Notes: generated by a model from the sequence alone, not told the origin. Numbered from the stretch's first letter, positions 1 through 5,902 are shown. The stretch: 7,912 nucleotides of DNA from Oscillospiraceae bacterium (GCA_021640185.1 JAJXDX010000080.1:1-7912), one strand, 5' to 3'. Numbers and translations: made by a program.

Positions 1-372
1 ACCGGAAAGCTCTCCGATCGGCGTTTCCGGCAGGGCGGAAAACGCCTGCTGCACCTGATCCGGGCGCAGCAGCGGGGCGGCGTCCGCCAGCTCCTGCGGC
101 GTCGGCGCGCCCGCGGTCAGGTATTCGTCCAGCCGGCCGCCCGCCGCGCTTTCCAGCAGCGGCGAGACCTGCCCCAGCAGCTCGTCCACCGTGACGCCGA
201 AGATCCCGGCCAGCTCCGGCAGCTTGCCGATATCCGGCATGGAGGCGCCGCGCTCCCAATTCGATACCGCTTGGAAGCTGATGCCCATCCGGTCGGCCAA
301 CTCCGGCTGCGTCATGTTCTGCGCTTTGCGCAGGCGGGCGATCTGCCGCCCGATCTTTACCGTGTCCAACAT
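1..372 (-). CDS. XRE-family helix-turn-helix regulator, C-terminus cut by window edge
   Basis: The minus strand stays open for 124 codons from an ATG at 372 to the window edge with no stop, so the C-terminus is missing. Residues about 5-67 read as a complete HTH_3/Cro-CI DNA-binding domain: RLRKAQNMTQPELADRMG, then the recognition-helix stretch ISFQAVSNWERG, then MPDIGKLPELAGIFGVTVDE, the usual end of this domain. The part after residue 70 is helical-looking and rich in Leu, Ala and Pro (DAAPLLRPDQVQQAFSAL); I do not recognise a ligand domain. The start is supported by AAAAGGAG eight bases upstream (381-388). It follows the aconitase X operon on the same strand but beyond that operon's terminator, so it is probably a separate unit. 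Its target cannot be told from the sequence. The family call is firm; any specific role would be a guess. Confidence 0.9.
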   Translation of the reverse strand, partial: MLDTVKIGRQIARLRKAQNMTQPELADRMGISFQAVSNWERGASMPDIGKLPELAGIFGVTVDELLGQVSPLLESAAGGRLDEYLTAGAPTPQELADAAPLLRPDQVQQAFSALPETPIGELSG

Positions 373-402
373 ACGATGTTCTCCTTTTCGGGGATAAAGT
401 CG

Positions 403-414
403 CGGCAGCTGCCG
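403..414. repeat. 12-bp palindrome upstream of the XRE gene (possible operator)
   Basis: CGGCAGCTGCCG is a perfect palindrome about 30 bp upstream of the XRE start codon. XRE regulators often bind dyads in their own promoters, so this could be an autoregulatory operator. I see no convincing -35/-10 pair here (a weak TTTATC at 393-398 would sit too close to the ribosome binding site). GC-only palindromes of this length also arise by chance in such DNA. Confidence 0.3.
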
Positions 415-444
415 TGCTGTCCTCATCCTACCGCGGACCGGCCG

Positions 445-489
445 AAAAAACCAGCGAGCGGTGCTTGAGTTTCCCGCTCAAGCACCGCT
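445..489 (-). terminator. Rho-independent terminator of the ene-reductase/aconitase X operon
   Basis: Read on the minus strand, a perfect 13-bp stem (AGCGGTGCTTGAG at 477-489 pairing with CTCAAGCACCGCT at 457-469) with a 7-nt loop starts 13 nt after the stop codon of the small aconitase X subunit. It is followed by a short spacer and a run of six T (450-445). This closes the three-gene operon. Confidence 0.88.
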
Positions 490-502
490 TTAGCGGGCAG
501 GA

Positions 503-943
503 TCACAGGATCTCCACCGTACCGTCCTCATGCACGCACAGCGTGTCACCGGTCTTGACGGCGGCAAGGAACTCGTCGCCCAGACAGTCGACGGTCGGCA
601 GCGGGCGATCCGTCCAGACGTCCGCCAGGATCGCACCGGCGGCGGCCAGCGAATCGATATGCCCGGAGAACAGCAGGCACGCCGGGCTGCGCCCCATCGC
701 GTGGGCGGTGTACAGCACCATGCCGCCGGTGGTGGAGCCGATCGTTTGCGGCAGGCACAGCGCCGCGCCCGCCATCGGCTTGCCGAACAGGTCGGGGTTG
801 TTCTGATCGCCGCACTTGCCGGTCTTGTCGCCGAACATCAGGCTTTTTTGGTACGACGCCAGCGTGTTGAAGCCGCCGTGCGACACCAGCGCCGTGGCTT
901 TGGCGCTGCCCGGCACGACCGGGCGTCCTTTGAAGGTCTTCAT
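503..943 (-). CDS. Aconitase X small (swivel) subunit, DUF126 family
   Basis: This 146-residue protein matches the stand-alone DUF126/AcnX swivel subunit in length and motifs: the opening VVPGSAKATALVSHGGFN (residues 9-26), then FGKPMAGAALCLP and the active-site-type GSTTGG (69-74), and the closing DGTVEI (140-145). In split (type II) aconitase X enzymes this subunit pairs with the large catalytic subunit and supplies part of the active site, with a conserved serine in the GS motif (here Ser70). Characterised bacterial members dehydrate cis-3-hydroxy-L-proline and archaeal ones dehydrate mevalonate 5-phosphate; the substrate here is not determined. The ATG overlaps the large subunit's TGA by four bases (ATGA, 940-943) behind a strong GGGAGGTGA, so the two are probably translationally coupled in equal amounts. 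It is the last gene of the operon. Family assignment is strong; substrate unknown. Confidence 0.92.
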   Translation of the reverse strand: MKTFKGRPVVPGSAKATALVSHGGFNTLASYQKSLMFGDKTGKCGDQNNPDLFGKPMAGAALCLPQTIGSTTGGMVLYTAHAMGRSPACLLFSGHIDSLAAAGAILADVWTDRPLPTVDCLGDEFLAAVKTGDTLCVHEDGTVEIL

Positions 944-2223
944 GCGCGGTCACCTCCCGTAACGATCGCAAGGATCTCGTCCGACGGATAATAGCGCGCC
1001 GTGGTGTAGGTGCGCAGCTTGTTCGAGTTCGTGATGACCGGCATCTTCCCGGCCAAGGGGTTATTCATGTACATCAGCGGGCAGATGTAGCTGAGCACCG
1101 CGCCCGTGCGGCGCAGCACCTCGGCATCCGGCAGCCTTTCGAACTCCTTGACCACGGCGGGGGCGGCGGTCAGCACCGTTTTTACCCGGACGCGGTCGCG
1201 TCCCGTTTTGGCCAGCCCCTCGCTGATGCGGTGTGTCCAGTCGCGCAATTGCGACAGCGTCAGGTGCGGGCAGCCGATGAAGCACAGCTTCGGCTCGGCG
1301 GACGGATCCTTCCACATGACCGGGTAGGAGGCGCGCACGCGCTCCAGCTCCGCGTCGTCGATCACATAGGTCTGTGCGCCCTCGGCGATCAGCGTGTCGC
1401 CCTGCCGCACGGCCTCGGGCGTCAGGCCTTCGATGTGATACAGGCCCACCGCGCCGTTCGAGGCCGTGGCCGCGCCGAAGTCCTTCAGGTAGGCGCACAC
1501 GTCGTCGGTCAGGCTGTCGCCGAGCATCGGCGACAGGCCCTTGACGTACGGCACGTCCTCCATCACCTTCATGCCGATGGCGCTGCCCAAGATCTGCGCC
1601 TCCGGCAGCTGGGAGGTGCGCACCTCCACCACCCACGTCGCGCGGCGCCCCTCATCGGTCAGCAGGCCGAAATACGGCACGAAGCCGACGATGGAGCCGA
1701 ACAGCTCGATGATGCCGGAGTTGCGGTTGCACCGCGCGCCCAAAACGGAGTTCGCATACACGACGGCGCTCGATTCCGCCCAGCTGAGCACCTCGCCCTC
1801 GTTCGGGCGGTTGCCGATCTCGTCCAGATAACAGGTGCAGGTGTAGGCGCTCTCGTCGCACAGGCCCAGCTTTTTCAGCTGCTCGTCATACGACTTCTGC
1901 TTCGTGTACATGAATTTGTTGAACACCAGGTTTTTGATCGGGTCGGACGGGACGTTTTTGTCCAGCGGCCGCGGATCGACCGAGAATTTCTGCCCGGACA
2001 CCGCGCCGTCTGCGATCAGGCGGTCCATCAGCTCGTATACCGGGGTCATCACGCCAAGGCCGAAGCTGGTCACCAGATGTCCCATCTTGCCCGTTACCGG
2101 CACCATTTTTTCGGCGCCGAACGTTTCGCCGTACATCACCAGCGTTTTCATGACCTTTGCCATCGTTTCGCCGCGCGCGCCGTCCAAGATCTCGCGCTGC
2201 TCGGCGGTCAGCTGCATCGCCAT
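940..2223 (-). CDS. Aconitase X large catalytic subunit (DUF521 family dehydratase)
   Basis: This 427-residue protein is the size of the stand-alone AcnX catalytic subunit. Visible family motifs are LTAEQREILDGARGE near the N-terminus, YTCTCYL (127-133), GEVLSWAESSAVVYANSVLG (143-162), IGCPHLTLSQL (316-326), SYICPL (378-383) and VITNSNK (396-402). Cys129, Cys318 and Cys381 lie in conserved motifs and are the likely Fe-S ligands (inference). Enzymes of this family remove water from a hydroxy acid; known products are the dehydration products of cis-3-hydroxyproline and of mevalonate 5-phosphate. Oddities are extra cysteines in the conserved blocks (TCTCYL where I recall TCxPYL, and ARCNRNSG where I recall ARTNREGG), so the substrate may differ. 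Two in-frame ATGs are possible (2223 and 2217); AAAGGAG lies 9 nt before the first. It begins 18 nt after the reductase stop and overlaps the small subunit by 4 bp. Confidence 0.93.
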   Translation of the reverse strand: MAMQLTAEQREILDGARGETMAKVMKTLVMYGETFGAEKMVPVTGKMGHLVTSFGLGVMTPVYELMDRLIADGAVSGQKFSVDPRPLDKNVPSDPIKNLVFNKFMYTKQKSYDEQLKKLGLCDESAYTCTCYLDEIGNRPNEGEVLSWAESSAVVYANSVLGARCNRNSGIIELFGSIVGFVPYFGLLTDEGRRATWVVEVRTSQLPEAQILGSAIGMKVMEDVPYVKGLSPMLGDSLTDDVCAYLKDFGAATASNGAVGLYHIEGLTPEAVRQGDTLIAEGAQTYVIDDAELERVRASYPVMWKDPSAEPKLCFIGCPHLTLSQLRDWTHRISEGLAKTGRDRVRVKTVLTAAPAVVKEFERLPDAEVLRRTGAVLSYICPLMYMNNPLAGKMPVITNSNKLRTYTTARYYPSDEILAIVTGGDRA

Positions 2224-2241
2224 CGGTCACCTCTCCTTTCT

Positions 2242-4296
2242 TTACAGGGCCATCGCCACGTCCCACGCCCGCCAGATGACGGTACGCAGGTTGCCGACAT
2301 GTTCGCAGTCGCCCACCAGATGGACGTGCCGTCCGGCGGGGGAAAGCGGCGTGGGCGTATAGCCGATCGATACGATCACGCTGTCGCCCTCGATCGCAAA
2401 GGGCGTGCCGTCCTTGCCGACGGCGGTGACGCCGGTGTCCGTGATCGCCTGCACGCCCGTTTCCAGATGCACCTCAACGTCGTTGAGCGCGAAATAGTCG
2501 CGCAGATACGACGAGTTCGCAAGGCACACGCCCTTGACGGCGATCAGATCGTTCTTCAACTCCACGATGACCGGCTGCTTGCCCTGCCGATGGAGATCGA
2601 GCGCGATCTCGCACCCCGTCAGGCCGCCGCCGACCACGATGACGCGCTGCCCTACCGGCTTTTTGCCCAGCAGATAGTCGCACGCCTCCACCGCGCGCTC
2701 CGCGCCGGGGATCTTCAGCGTGCGGGCGCGGCTGCCGGTGGCCACGACCACCTCCTGCGCGCCCAGCGACGCGACGTCGCGCACCTCGGTGTTCAGGCGC
2801 ACGTCGACCGACAGCTCCTTCATCTGCCGCTCGTACCAGCGGATCAGCTCACGGTCCTTTTCCTTGAACGACGGCGCGGCCGCCGCGATGAACACGCCGC
2901 CCAGCCTATCGCTCTTTTCGTACAGCGTCACGTCGTGGCCGCGCAGCGTCAGCACGCGCGCACATTCCATGCCGCCGATGCCGCCGCCGATCACGGCGAT
3001 GCGCTTTTTCTCCTTGGCGGGGACGATGCGGTATTTTTTGGACTGCATCGTCTCGGGATCGAGCGCGCAGCGCGCCATGCCGGCGTTGTCGGCCAGCGTC
3101 TGGTCGTTGCCCACGCCGTTGTAGTGCGCCATGTTGAAGCAGGCGTTGTGGCAGCAGATGCAGGGACGGATCTCGTCCTGCTCGTCGTTTTTCAGCTTCG
3201 TGACCCACGCGTAGTCGGCCAAGAACTGGCGCGCCACGCCCATGGCGTCGATGCGCCCCTCGCGCACGGCGGCCGCCGCCGTGTCGGGATCCATGCGCCC
3301 GGCGCAGACCACCGGGATGTCGACGAATTTCTTGATGTGCTCGACCTCGGCCAGATTGCAGTTCTGCGGCATATAGGGCGCGGGATGCGCCCAGTACCAC
3401 GCGTCGTAGGTGCCGTTGTCGCAGTTGAGCATATCGTAGCCCGCGTCCTGCAGGTATTTGGCGGCACGCTCGCTTTCTTCCATGTCGCGCCCGACCTCGA
3501 TGTAGTCCTCGCCCGGCAGTGCGCCCTTGCCGAAGCCTTTGGTCTTGCTGACGACCGAATAACGCAGCGACACCGGGAAGTCCTTGCCGCAGCGCTCCTT
3601 GATCGCGCGGACGATCTCGACGGGGAAACGGTAGCGGTTCTCGAACGAGCCGCCGTATTCGTCGGTGCGCAGGTTCGTGTATTTCATCGTGAACTGGTCG
3701 AGCAGATAGCCCTCGTGCACGGCGTGGATCTCCACGCCGTCGACGCCCGCGTCCATGCACAGCTTGGCCGTTTTGGCAAAGGCCTCCACCATCTGGCGGA
3801 TCTCCGCCACCGTCAGCGGACGGGAGATGCAGCTGTCGTCCCAGCGGTTGGGCGTAGCGCTGGCGCTGGCGGTCAGATAGCTGACGTCCAGCACCGGCTT
3901 CATCACCGTGCCGAGCGCCTTGTTGTGCAGCGCCTTGATCATGATGTCGTTGATCGCCAGCGAGCGGCCGAACCCGGCCGTCAGCTGCACGAACATCTTG
4001 CAGCCGGTCTTGTGGAACTCGTCCATGAAGGCCTTCAGCCGCTCGAACTTGCCCTTGCCCTGATACAGCCATTTGCCAAGCAGGATGTCCCGGATCGGCG
4101 CGATGCCGGGCAGGATCAGTCCCACGTCGCTTTTCGCGCGTTCCAGCAGGAAATTCGCGGCCTCCTCGTCAAAATGGTTCGGCTCCATCCAGCCGAAGAT
4201 CGAGGTGCCGCCCATCGAGGTCATCACGATGCGGTTTTTGATCTCGACGTTGCCGATCTTCCACGGGGTGAACAGTGCGGCGTATTCTTGCTTCAT
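2242..4296 (-). CDS. FMN/4Fe-4S/FAD ene-reductase, 2,4-dienoyl-CoA reductase/old yellow enzyme family
   Basis: This 684-residue protein has the full layout of the family. Residues 1 to about 370 form an FMN-binding TIM barrel (IGNVEIKNRIVMTSM at 14-28; VEIHAVHEGYLLDQF at 188-202, with His191, His194 and Tyr197 in the catalytic region; RTDEYGGSFENRYRF at 210-224). Next come 4Fe-4S ligands Cys379, Cys382, Cys386 and Cys410. Then an FAD site (AVIGGGIGGMECARVL, 434-449) and an NAD(P)H site (VIVVGGGLTGCEIAL, 552-566), ending in VGDCEHVGN. Relatives (FadH, enoate reductases, BaiCD/BaiH, trimethylamine dehydrogenase) pass electrons from NAD(P)H through FAD and the cluster to FMN, usually to reduce a C=C bond. 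The last two cysteines are 23 residues apart, more than the 11-12 of classical members. An ATG at 4323 is in frame, but it sits about 8 nt from the inferred transcript start; 4296 has AAGGAAGG six bases upstream, so I chose it. It is the first gene of the operon. No signal peptide, so cytoplasmic. Substrate unknown. Confidence 0.93.
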   Translation of the reverse strand: MKQEYAALFTPWKIGNVEIKNRIVMTSMGGTSIFGWMEPNHFDEEAANFLLERAKSDVGLILPGIAPIRDILLGKWLYQGKGKFERLKAFMDEFHKTGCKMFVQLTAGFGRSLAINDIMIKALHNKALGTVMKPVLDVSYLTASASATPNRWDDSCISRPLTVAEIRQMVEAFAKTAKLCMDAGVDGVEIHAVHEGYLLDQFTMKYTNLRTDEYGGSFENRYRFPVEIVRAIKERCGKDFPVSLRYSVVSKTKGFGKGALPGEDYIEVGRDMEESERAAKYLQDAGYDMLNCDNGTYDAWYWAHPAPYMPQNCNLAEVEHIKKFVDIPVVCAGRMDPDTAAAAVREGRIDAMGVARQFLADYAWVTKLKNDEQDEIRPCICCHNACFNMAHYNGVGNDQTLADNAGMARCALDPETMQSKKYRIVPAKEKKRIAVIGGGIGGMECARVLTLRGHDVTLYEKSDRLGGVFIAAAAPSFKEKDRELIRWYERQMKELSVDVRLNTEVRDVASLGAQEVVVATGSRARTLKIPGAERAVEACDYLLGKKPVGQRVIVVGGGLTGCEIALDLHRQGKQPVIVELKNDLIAVKGVCLANSSYLRDYFALNDVEVHLETGVQAITDTGVTAVGKDGTPFAIEGDSVIVSIGYTPTPLSPAGRHVHLVGDCEHVGNLRTVIWRAWDVAMAL

Positions 4297-4302
4297 GTTA
4301 GC

Positions 4303-4310
4303 CCTTCCTT
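4303..4310 (-). promoter_or_regulatory. Ribosome binding site that fixes the reductase start
   Basis: On the minus strand AAGGAAGG lies six bases before the ATG at 4296. The alternative in-frame ATG at 4323 has no comparable site and would leave only about 8 nt of leader, so this site decides the start. Confidence 0.75.
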
Positions 4311-4314
4311 CCGA

Positions 4315-4342
4315 AATGATCATTGGTCACTATCCCGATGAT
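4315..4342. promoter_or_regulatory. Overlapping palindromes at the operon start site (candidate operator)
   Basis: Two dyads overlap downstream of and across the -10 box. AATGATCATT (4315-4324) is a perfect 10-bp palindrome in the leader. ATCATTGG (4319-4326) and CCGATGAT (4335-4342) are inverted arms with one mismatch and an 8-bp centre, covering the -10 box and the inferred start near 4331. A protein bound here would block transcription. The regulator is not identified; the Rrf2 gene just upstream, the XRE gene downstream or a distant one are possible. Confidence 0.45.
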
Positions 4343-4366
4343 AGCACATCTTGCCGCGCCCGTCAA
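4338..4366 (-). promoter_or_regulatory. Sigma-A-type promoter of the ene-reductase/aconitase X operon
   Basis: On the minus strand there is a -35 box TTGACG (4366-4361), exactly 17 bp of spacer, and a -10 box TATCAT (4343-4338) preceded by TGC, an extended -10. The predicted start is near 4331, giving a leader of about 35 nt to the ATG at 4296. It begins only about 25 bp beyond the preceding terminator hairpin. This is the best promoter in the window. Confidence 0.85.
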
Positions 4367-4391
4367 TGCTTTTCGTGCGGGCGCACATGAC

Positions 4392-4435
4392 AACACACCG
4401 GCGGCCCGGGCATCTGCCCGGACCGCCGGTGTGTT
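4392..4435 (-). terminator. 21-bp hairpin terminator after the Rrf2 gene
   Basis: A very strong stem (ACACACCGGCGG... paired with ...CCGCCGGTGTGT, extended one A-T pair outward) has 21 positions and a tiny loop. The only imperfect position (4405/4422) reads as a G-U pair in a minus-strand transcript but as a C-A mismatch in a plus-strand one, which favours minus-strand use. It starts 11 nt after the Rrf2 stop. The tail after it on the minus strand (TGTGTTGTCATG) is only weakly T-rich, whereas the plus-strand side has TTTGCTTTT, so a bidirectional role is possible, although no plus-strand gene reaches it. Confidence 0.75.
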
Positions 4436-4446
4436 TGCTTTTCGCG

Positions 4447-4866
4447 TTATTTCGGCTCTACCCGGCCGTGCATGACGTCGTCCAGCGTGATCCGGTCAAG
4501 ATAGCCGTCGATCACGCTGTCGAGCTGCCGCCACAGCGGCAGCGTGCGGCAGATCTCCGCCCGGGCGCAGCCGTTCTCGACACACGCCACCGGCGCGAGC
4601 GACCCCTCCGTCAGGCGCAGGATCTCGCCCGCCGTGATCGCGTTTGCCGGGCGCGCCAGACGGTAGCCGCCGTCTTTGCCGCGTGTGCTGACGATCAGCC
4701 CCCCGCGCGAGAGCATCGCCGCGATGCTTTCCAGATATTTTTGCGAGCTCTCCTGCCGCCGGGCGATCTGCCCCAGCGGGATCGCCGCGTCGCAGCCGTC
4801 CTGCGCGTGCTCGGCCAAGTCGATCATCACGCGCAGCGCATAGCGCCCTTTCGTGGATACCATCAT
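4447..4866 (-). CDS. Rrf2-family transcriptional regulator with three cysteines
   Basis: This 139-residue protein has the standard Rrf2 plan: the opening MVSTKGRYALRVMIDLAEH, a winged helix with IPLGQIARRQESSQKYLESI (residues 29-48) as the helix-turn-helix, the wing STRGKDGGYRLARP (60-73), and the C-terminal LWRQLDSVIDGYLDRITLDD. Cys95, Cys100 and Cys106 have C-x4-C-x5-C spacing in the region that holds the Fe-S ligands of IscR and NsrR. It may therefore carry an Fe-S cluster and sense iron, oxygen or NO; CymR-like members without a cluster also exist, so this is inference. The start could be the ATG at 4866 or the next one at 4863. It has its own promoter and a dyad over that promoter, suggesting autoregulation. 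It lies between two redox operons on the same strand and could control either. Confidence 0.93.
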   Translation of the reverse strand: MMVSTKGRYALRVMIDLAEHAQDGCDAAIPLGQIARRQESSQKYLESIAAMLSRGGLIVSTRGKDGGYRLARPANAITAGEILRLTEGSLAPVACVENGCARAEICRTLPLWRQLDSVIDGYLDRITLDDVMHGRVEPK

Positions 4867-4898
4867 GGGACAGCCCGCCTTTCATTTCCTACAAAACC

Positions 4899-4917
4899 GA
4901 TATGATAATAGGATACC
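4899..4917. promoter_or_regulatory. Dyad overlapping the Rrf2 promoter (candidate autoregulatory operator)
   Basis: GATAT (4899-4903) and ATACC (4913-4917) form inverted half-sites (4 of 5 positions match) around a 9-bp AT-rich centre, in a patch much richer in A and T than its surroundings. It covers the -10 box and the predicted start. Rrf2 proteins commonly bind AT-rich dyads in their own promoters, so this is a reasonable but unproven site. Confidence 0.4.
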
Positions 4918-4938
4918 AGAGATCCGGCAAAAATGCAA
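4910..4938 (-). promoter_or_regulatory. Likely sigma-A promoter of the Rrf2 gene
   Basis: On the minus strand TTGCAT (4938-4933) and TATCCT (4915-4910) are separated by 17 bp, with TGG directly before the -10 box (extended -10). The predicted start near 4903 gives a leader of about 37 nt. The 75-bp gap before it holds no terminator hairpin, so transcripts of the flavinylation operon may also run into the Rrf2 gene. Confidence 0.6.
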
Positions 4939-4941
4939 GCA

Positions 4942-5463
4942 TTATTTTGCGCCGTTCTCCGCCGGGTCGTCCGGCAGACGGCGCAGCAGCGCCGTCGCCA
5001 CCGCACCGATCAGTGCACCGGTCAGCAGACCGGACAGCAGCAGCACCGGCAGATACCATGCCACGCGCCACGTGCGCAGCACGGCCGCCGCCACGGCCAG
5101 CTGCCCCAGCACGTGGCAGACGCCGCCCGCCATGCTGACCCCGATGACGCTGAACCGTCCGCTGCGGCGGCACGGCACCATCGCCGCAAGGCTGCAGATC
5201 CCGCCGGCCAGTGCATACAGCATCGCGGCCGGGCTGCCGAAGGTCAGCCCGGACAGCAGGATGCGCAGCAGCGCCACGCCCGCGGCATCCGCCGCGCGCA
5301 GGCGGTACAGCACCACGACGGTGACGAGGTTGGCCAGCCCCAGCTTGATGCCCGGCACGCCGACCGAGGGCAGCAGGCTCTCGAGATAGCCGAAGATGAA
5401 CGCCGCCGCGACCAGCAGTCCGTACAGCGCCGCGCGCCGCGCGGGGGAGCGTTTTGCCGTCAT
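4942..5463 (-). CDS. Gx transporter family integral membrane protein (heptaprenyl diphosphate synthase component I-like)
   Basis: This 173-residue, very hydrophobic protein has about five predicted membrane segments (roughly residues 10-30, 42-58, 62-95, 104-128 and 135-160) and a charged C-terminus. The signature of PF07456 is clear: YLESLLPSVGVPGIKLGLAN (26-45), then RILLSGLTFGS, LAGGICSLAAM and GVSMAGGVCHVLGQL. Members are often named heptaprenyl diphosphate synthase component I, but the fold looks like a small transporter and the enzymatic name is doubtful. As I recall, these genes often accompany NusG domain II, FMN-binding and ApbE genes, as here, which suggests supply of a quinone, flavin or other substrate to a redox module (inference). 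The ATG lies one base after the stop of the NusG domain II gene, with GGAGGTG inside that gene's end, so translation is coupled. It is the last gene of this cluster before Rrf2. Confidence 0.9.
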   Translation of the reverse strand: MTAKRSPARRAALYGLLVAAAFIFGYLESLLPSVGVPGIKLGLANLVTVVVLYRLRAADAAGVALLRILLSGLTFGSPAAMLYALAGGICSLAAMVPCRRSGRFSVIGVSMAGGVCHVLGQLAVAAAVLRTWRVAWYLPVLLLSGLLTGALIGAVATALLRRLPDDPAENGAK

Positions 5464-5464
5464 G

Positions 5465-5845
5465 CTACACCTCCGCGTCCACGTCCGCCGCGCCGTCGAC
5501 CGTGACGACGACGCGGTTCGGCAGGCAGATGATGCTCTCGCCCGCGCGGGACACCGCGCGGTGCCGCACGCACAGCCCGTCCGGGCAGGAGGCGGCGCAC
5601 ACGCTCACGCGTCCGTCGCGGATGCGCACCGTGTTGGTTGCGCCGTCCGCGCCGGTCACGATGTAGTCGGTGTCCGTGTCCAGCGGCAGCACCGTCACGG
5701 TCTGCCCGTTTTGCTGCACGGTCACGGTGCGCCCCGCCGGCGGCAGCCGCCACAGCAGCACGGCAGAGAGCGCCGCCGCGCCCAGCACGGCGGCGGCCAG
5801 CACGGTATCGGCGCGGCGCAGGCGCAGCGCGGACAGATCCTTCAT
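5465..5845 (-). CDS. NusG domain II-containing membrane-anchored protein
   Basis: This 126-residue protein has a short basic N-terminus (KDLSALRLRRAD), one membrane segment (about 13-32) and an extracytosolic beta-rich domain. The domain carries the NusG domain II cysteine pattern CAASCPDGLC (Cys83, Cys87, Cys92) and the typical ESIICLPNRVVV (103-114) with Cys107. It is not a transcription factor; the name comes from resemblance to the inserted domain of some NusG proteins. Function is unknown; the conserved cysteines and the fixed partnership with Gx transporter and FMN-binding genes suggest a redox or metal-linked role outside the membrane (inference). I chose the ATG at 5845 because GGGGAGG lies six bases upstream and the membrane segment follows at once; the frame is open up to 5944 but that extension overlaps the preceding gene. 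Confidence 0.88.
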   Translation of the reverse strand: MKDLSALRLRRADTVLAAAVLGAAALSAVLLWRLPPAGRTVTVQQNGQTVTVLPLDTDTDYIVTGADGATNTVRIRDGRVSVCAASCPDGLCVRHRAVSRAGESIICLPNRVVVTVDGAADVDAEV

Positions 5846-5869
5846 GCTCTGCCTCCCCAGTTGATGTAT

Positions 5870-5902
5870 GTTCCGTATGATCCGGTCACGATCATACGGA
5901 AC
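5870..5902 (-). repeat. Perfect 13-bp hairpin between the FMN-binding and NusG domain II genes
   Basis: GTTCCGTATGATC (5870-5882) and GATCATACGGAAC (5890-5902) are perfect inverted repeats with a 7-nt loop. The stem contains the last codons and TGA stop of the FMN-binding gene and ends 24 nt before the next start. There is no T run on either side, so it is not a standard terminator. It may stabilise or mark the end of an upstream mRNA segment, or tune expression of the two downstream membrane genes. Confidence 0.8.

Noticed and set aside
2906..4072. A 388-codon open frame on the minus strand inside the reductase gene
   Set aside because: It is a shifted frame of the ene-reductase, with Arg/Gly/Ala-rich low-complexity translation and no domain motif.
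4297..4323. Nine-residue upstream extension of the reductase starting at the ATG at 4323
   Set aside because: The start would lie about 8 nt from the inferred transcription start and inside a palindrome, with no good ribosome binding site; the ATG at 4296 has one and begins the conserved sequence.
1231..4341. A 1036-codon open frame on the plus strand opposite the reductase and aconitase X genes
   Set aside because: It is antisense to two clearly recognisable genes, runs across their intergenic gap and past the start of the operon, is rich in His, Arg and Ala with no recognisable motif, and is explained by GC-biased third codon positions that remove stops from the opposite strand.
4867..4941. 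A terminator at the end of the flavinylation cluster
   Set aside because: I looked for a stem followed by T residues after the Gx transporter stop and found none; the region instead holds the Rrf2 promoter.
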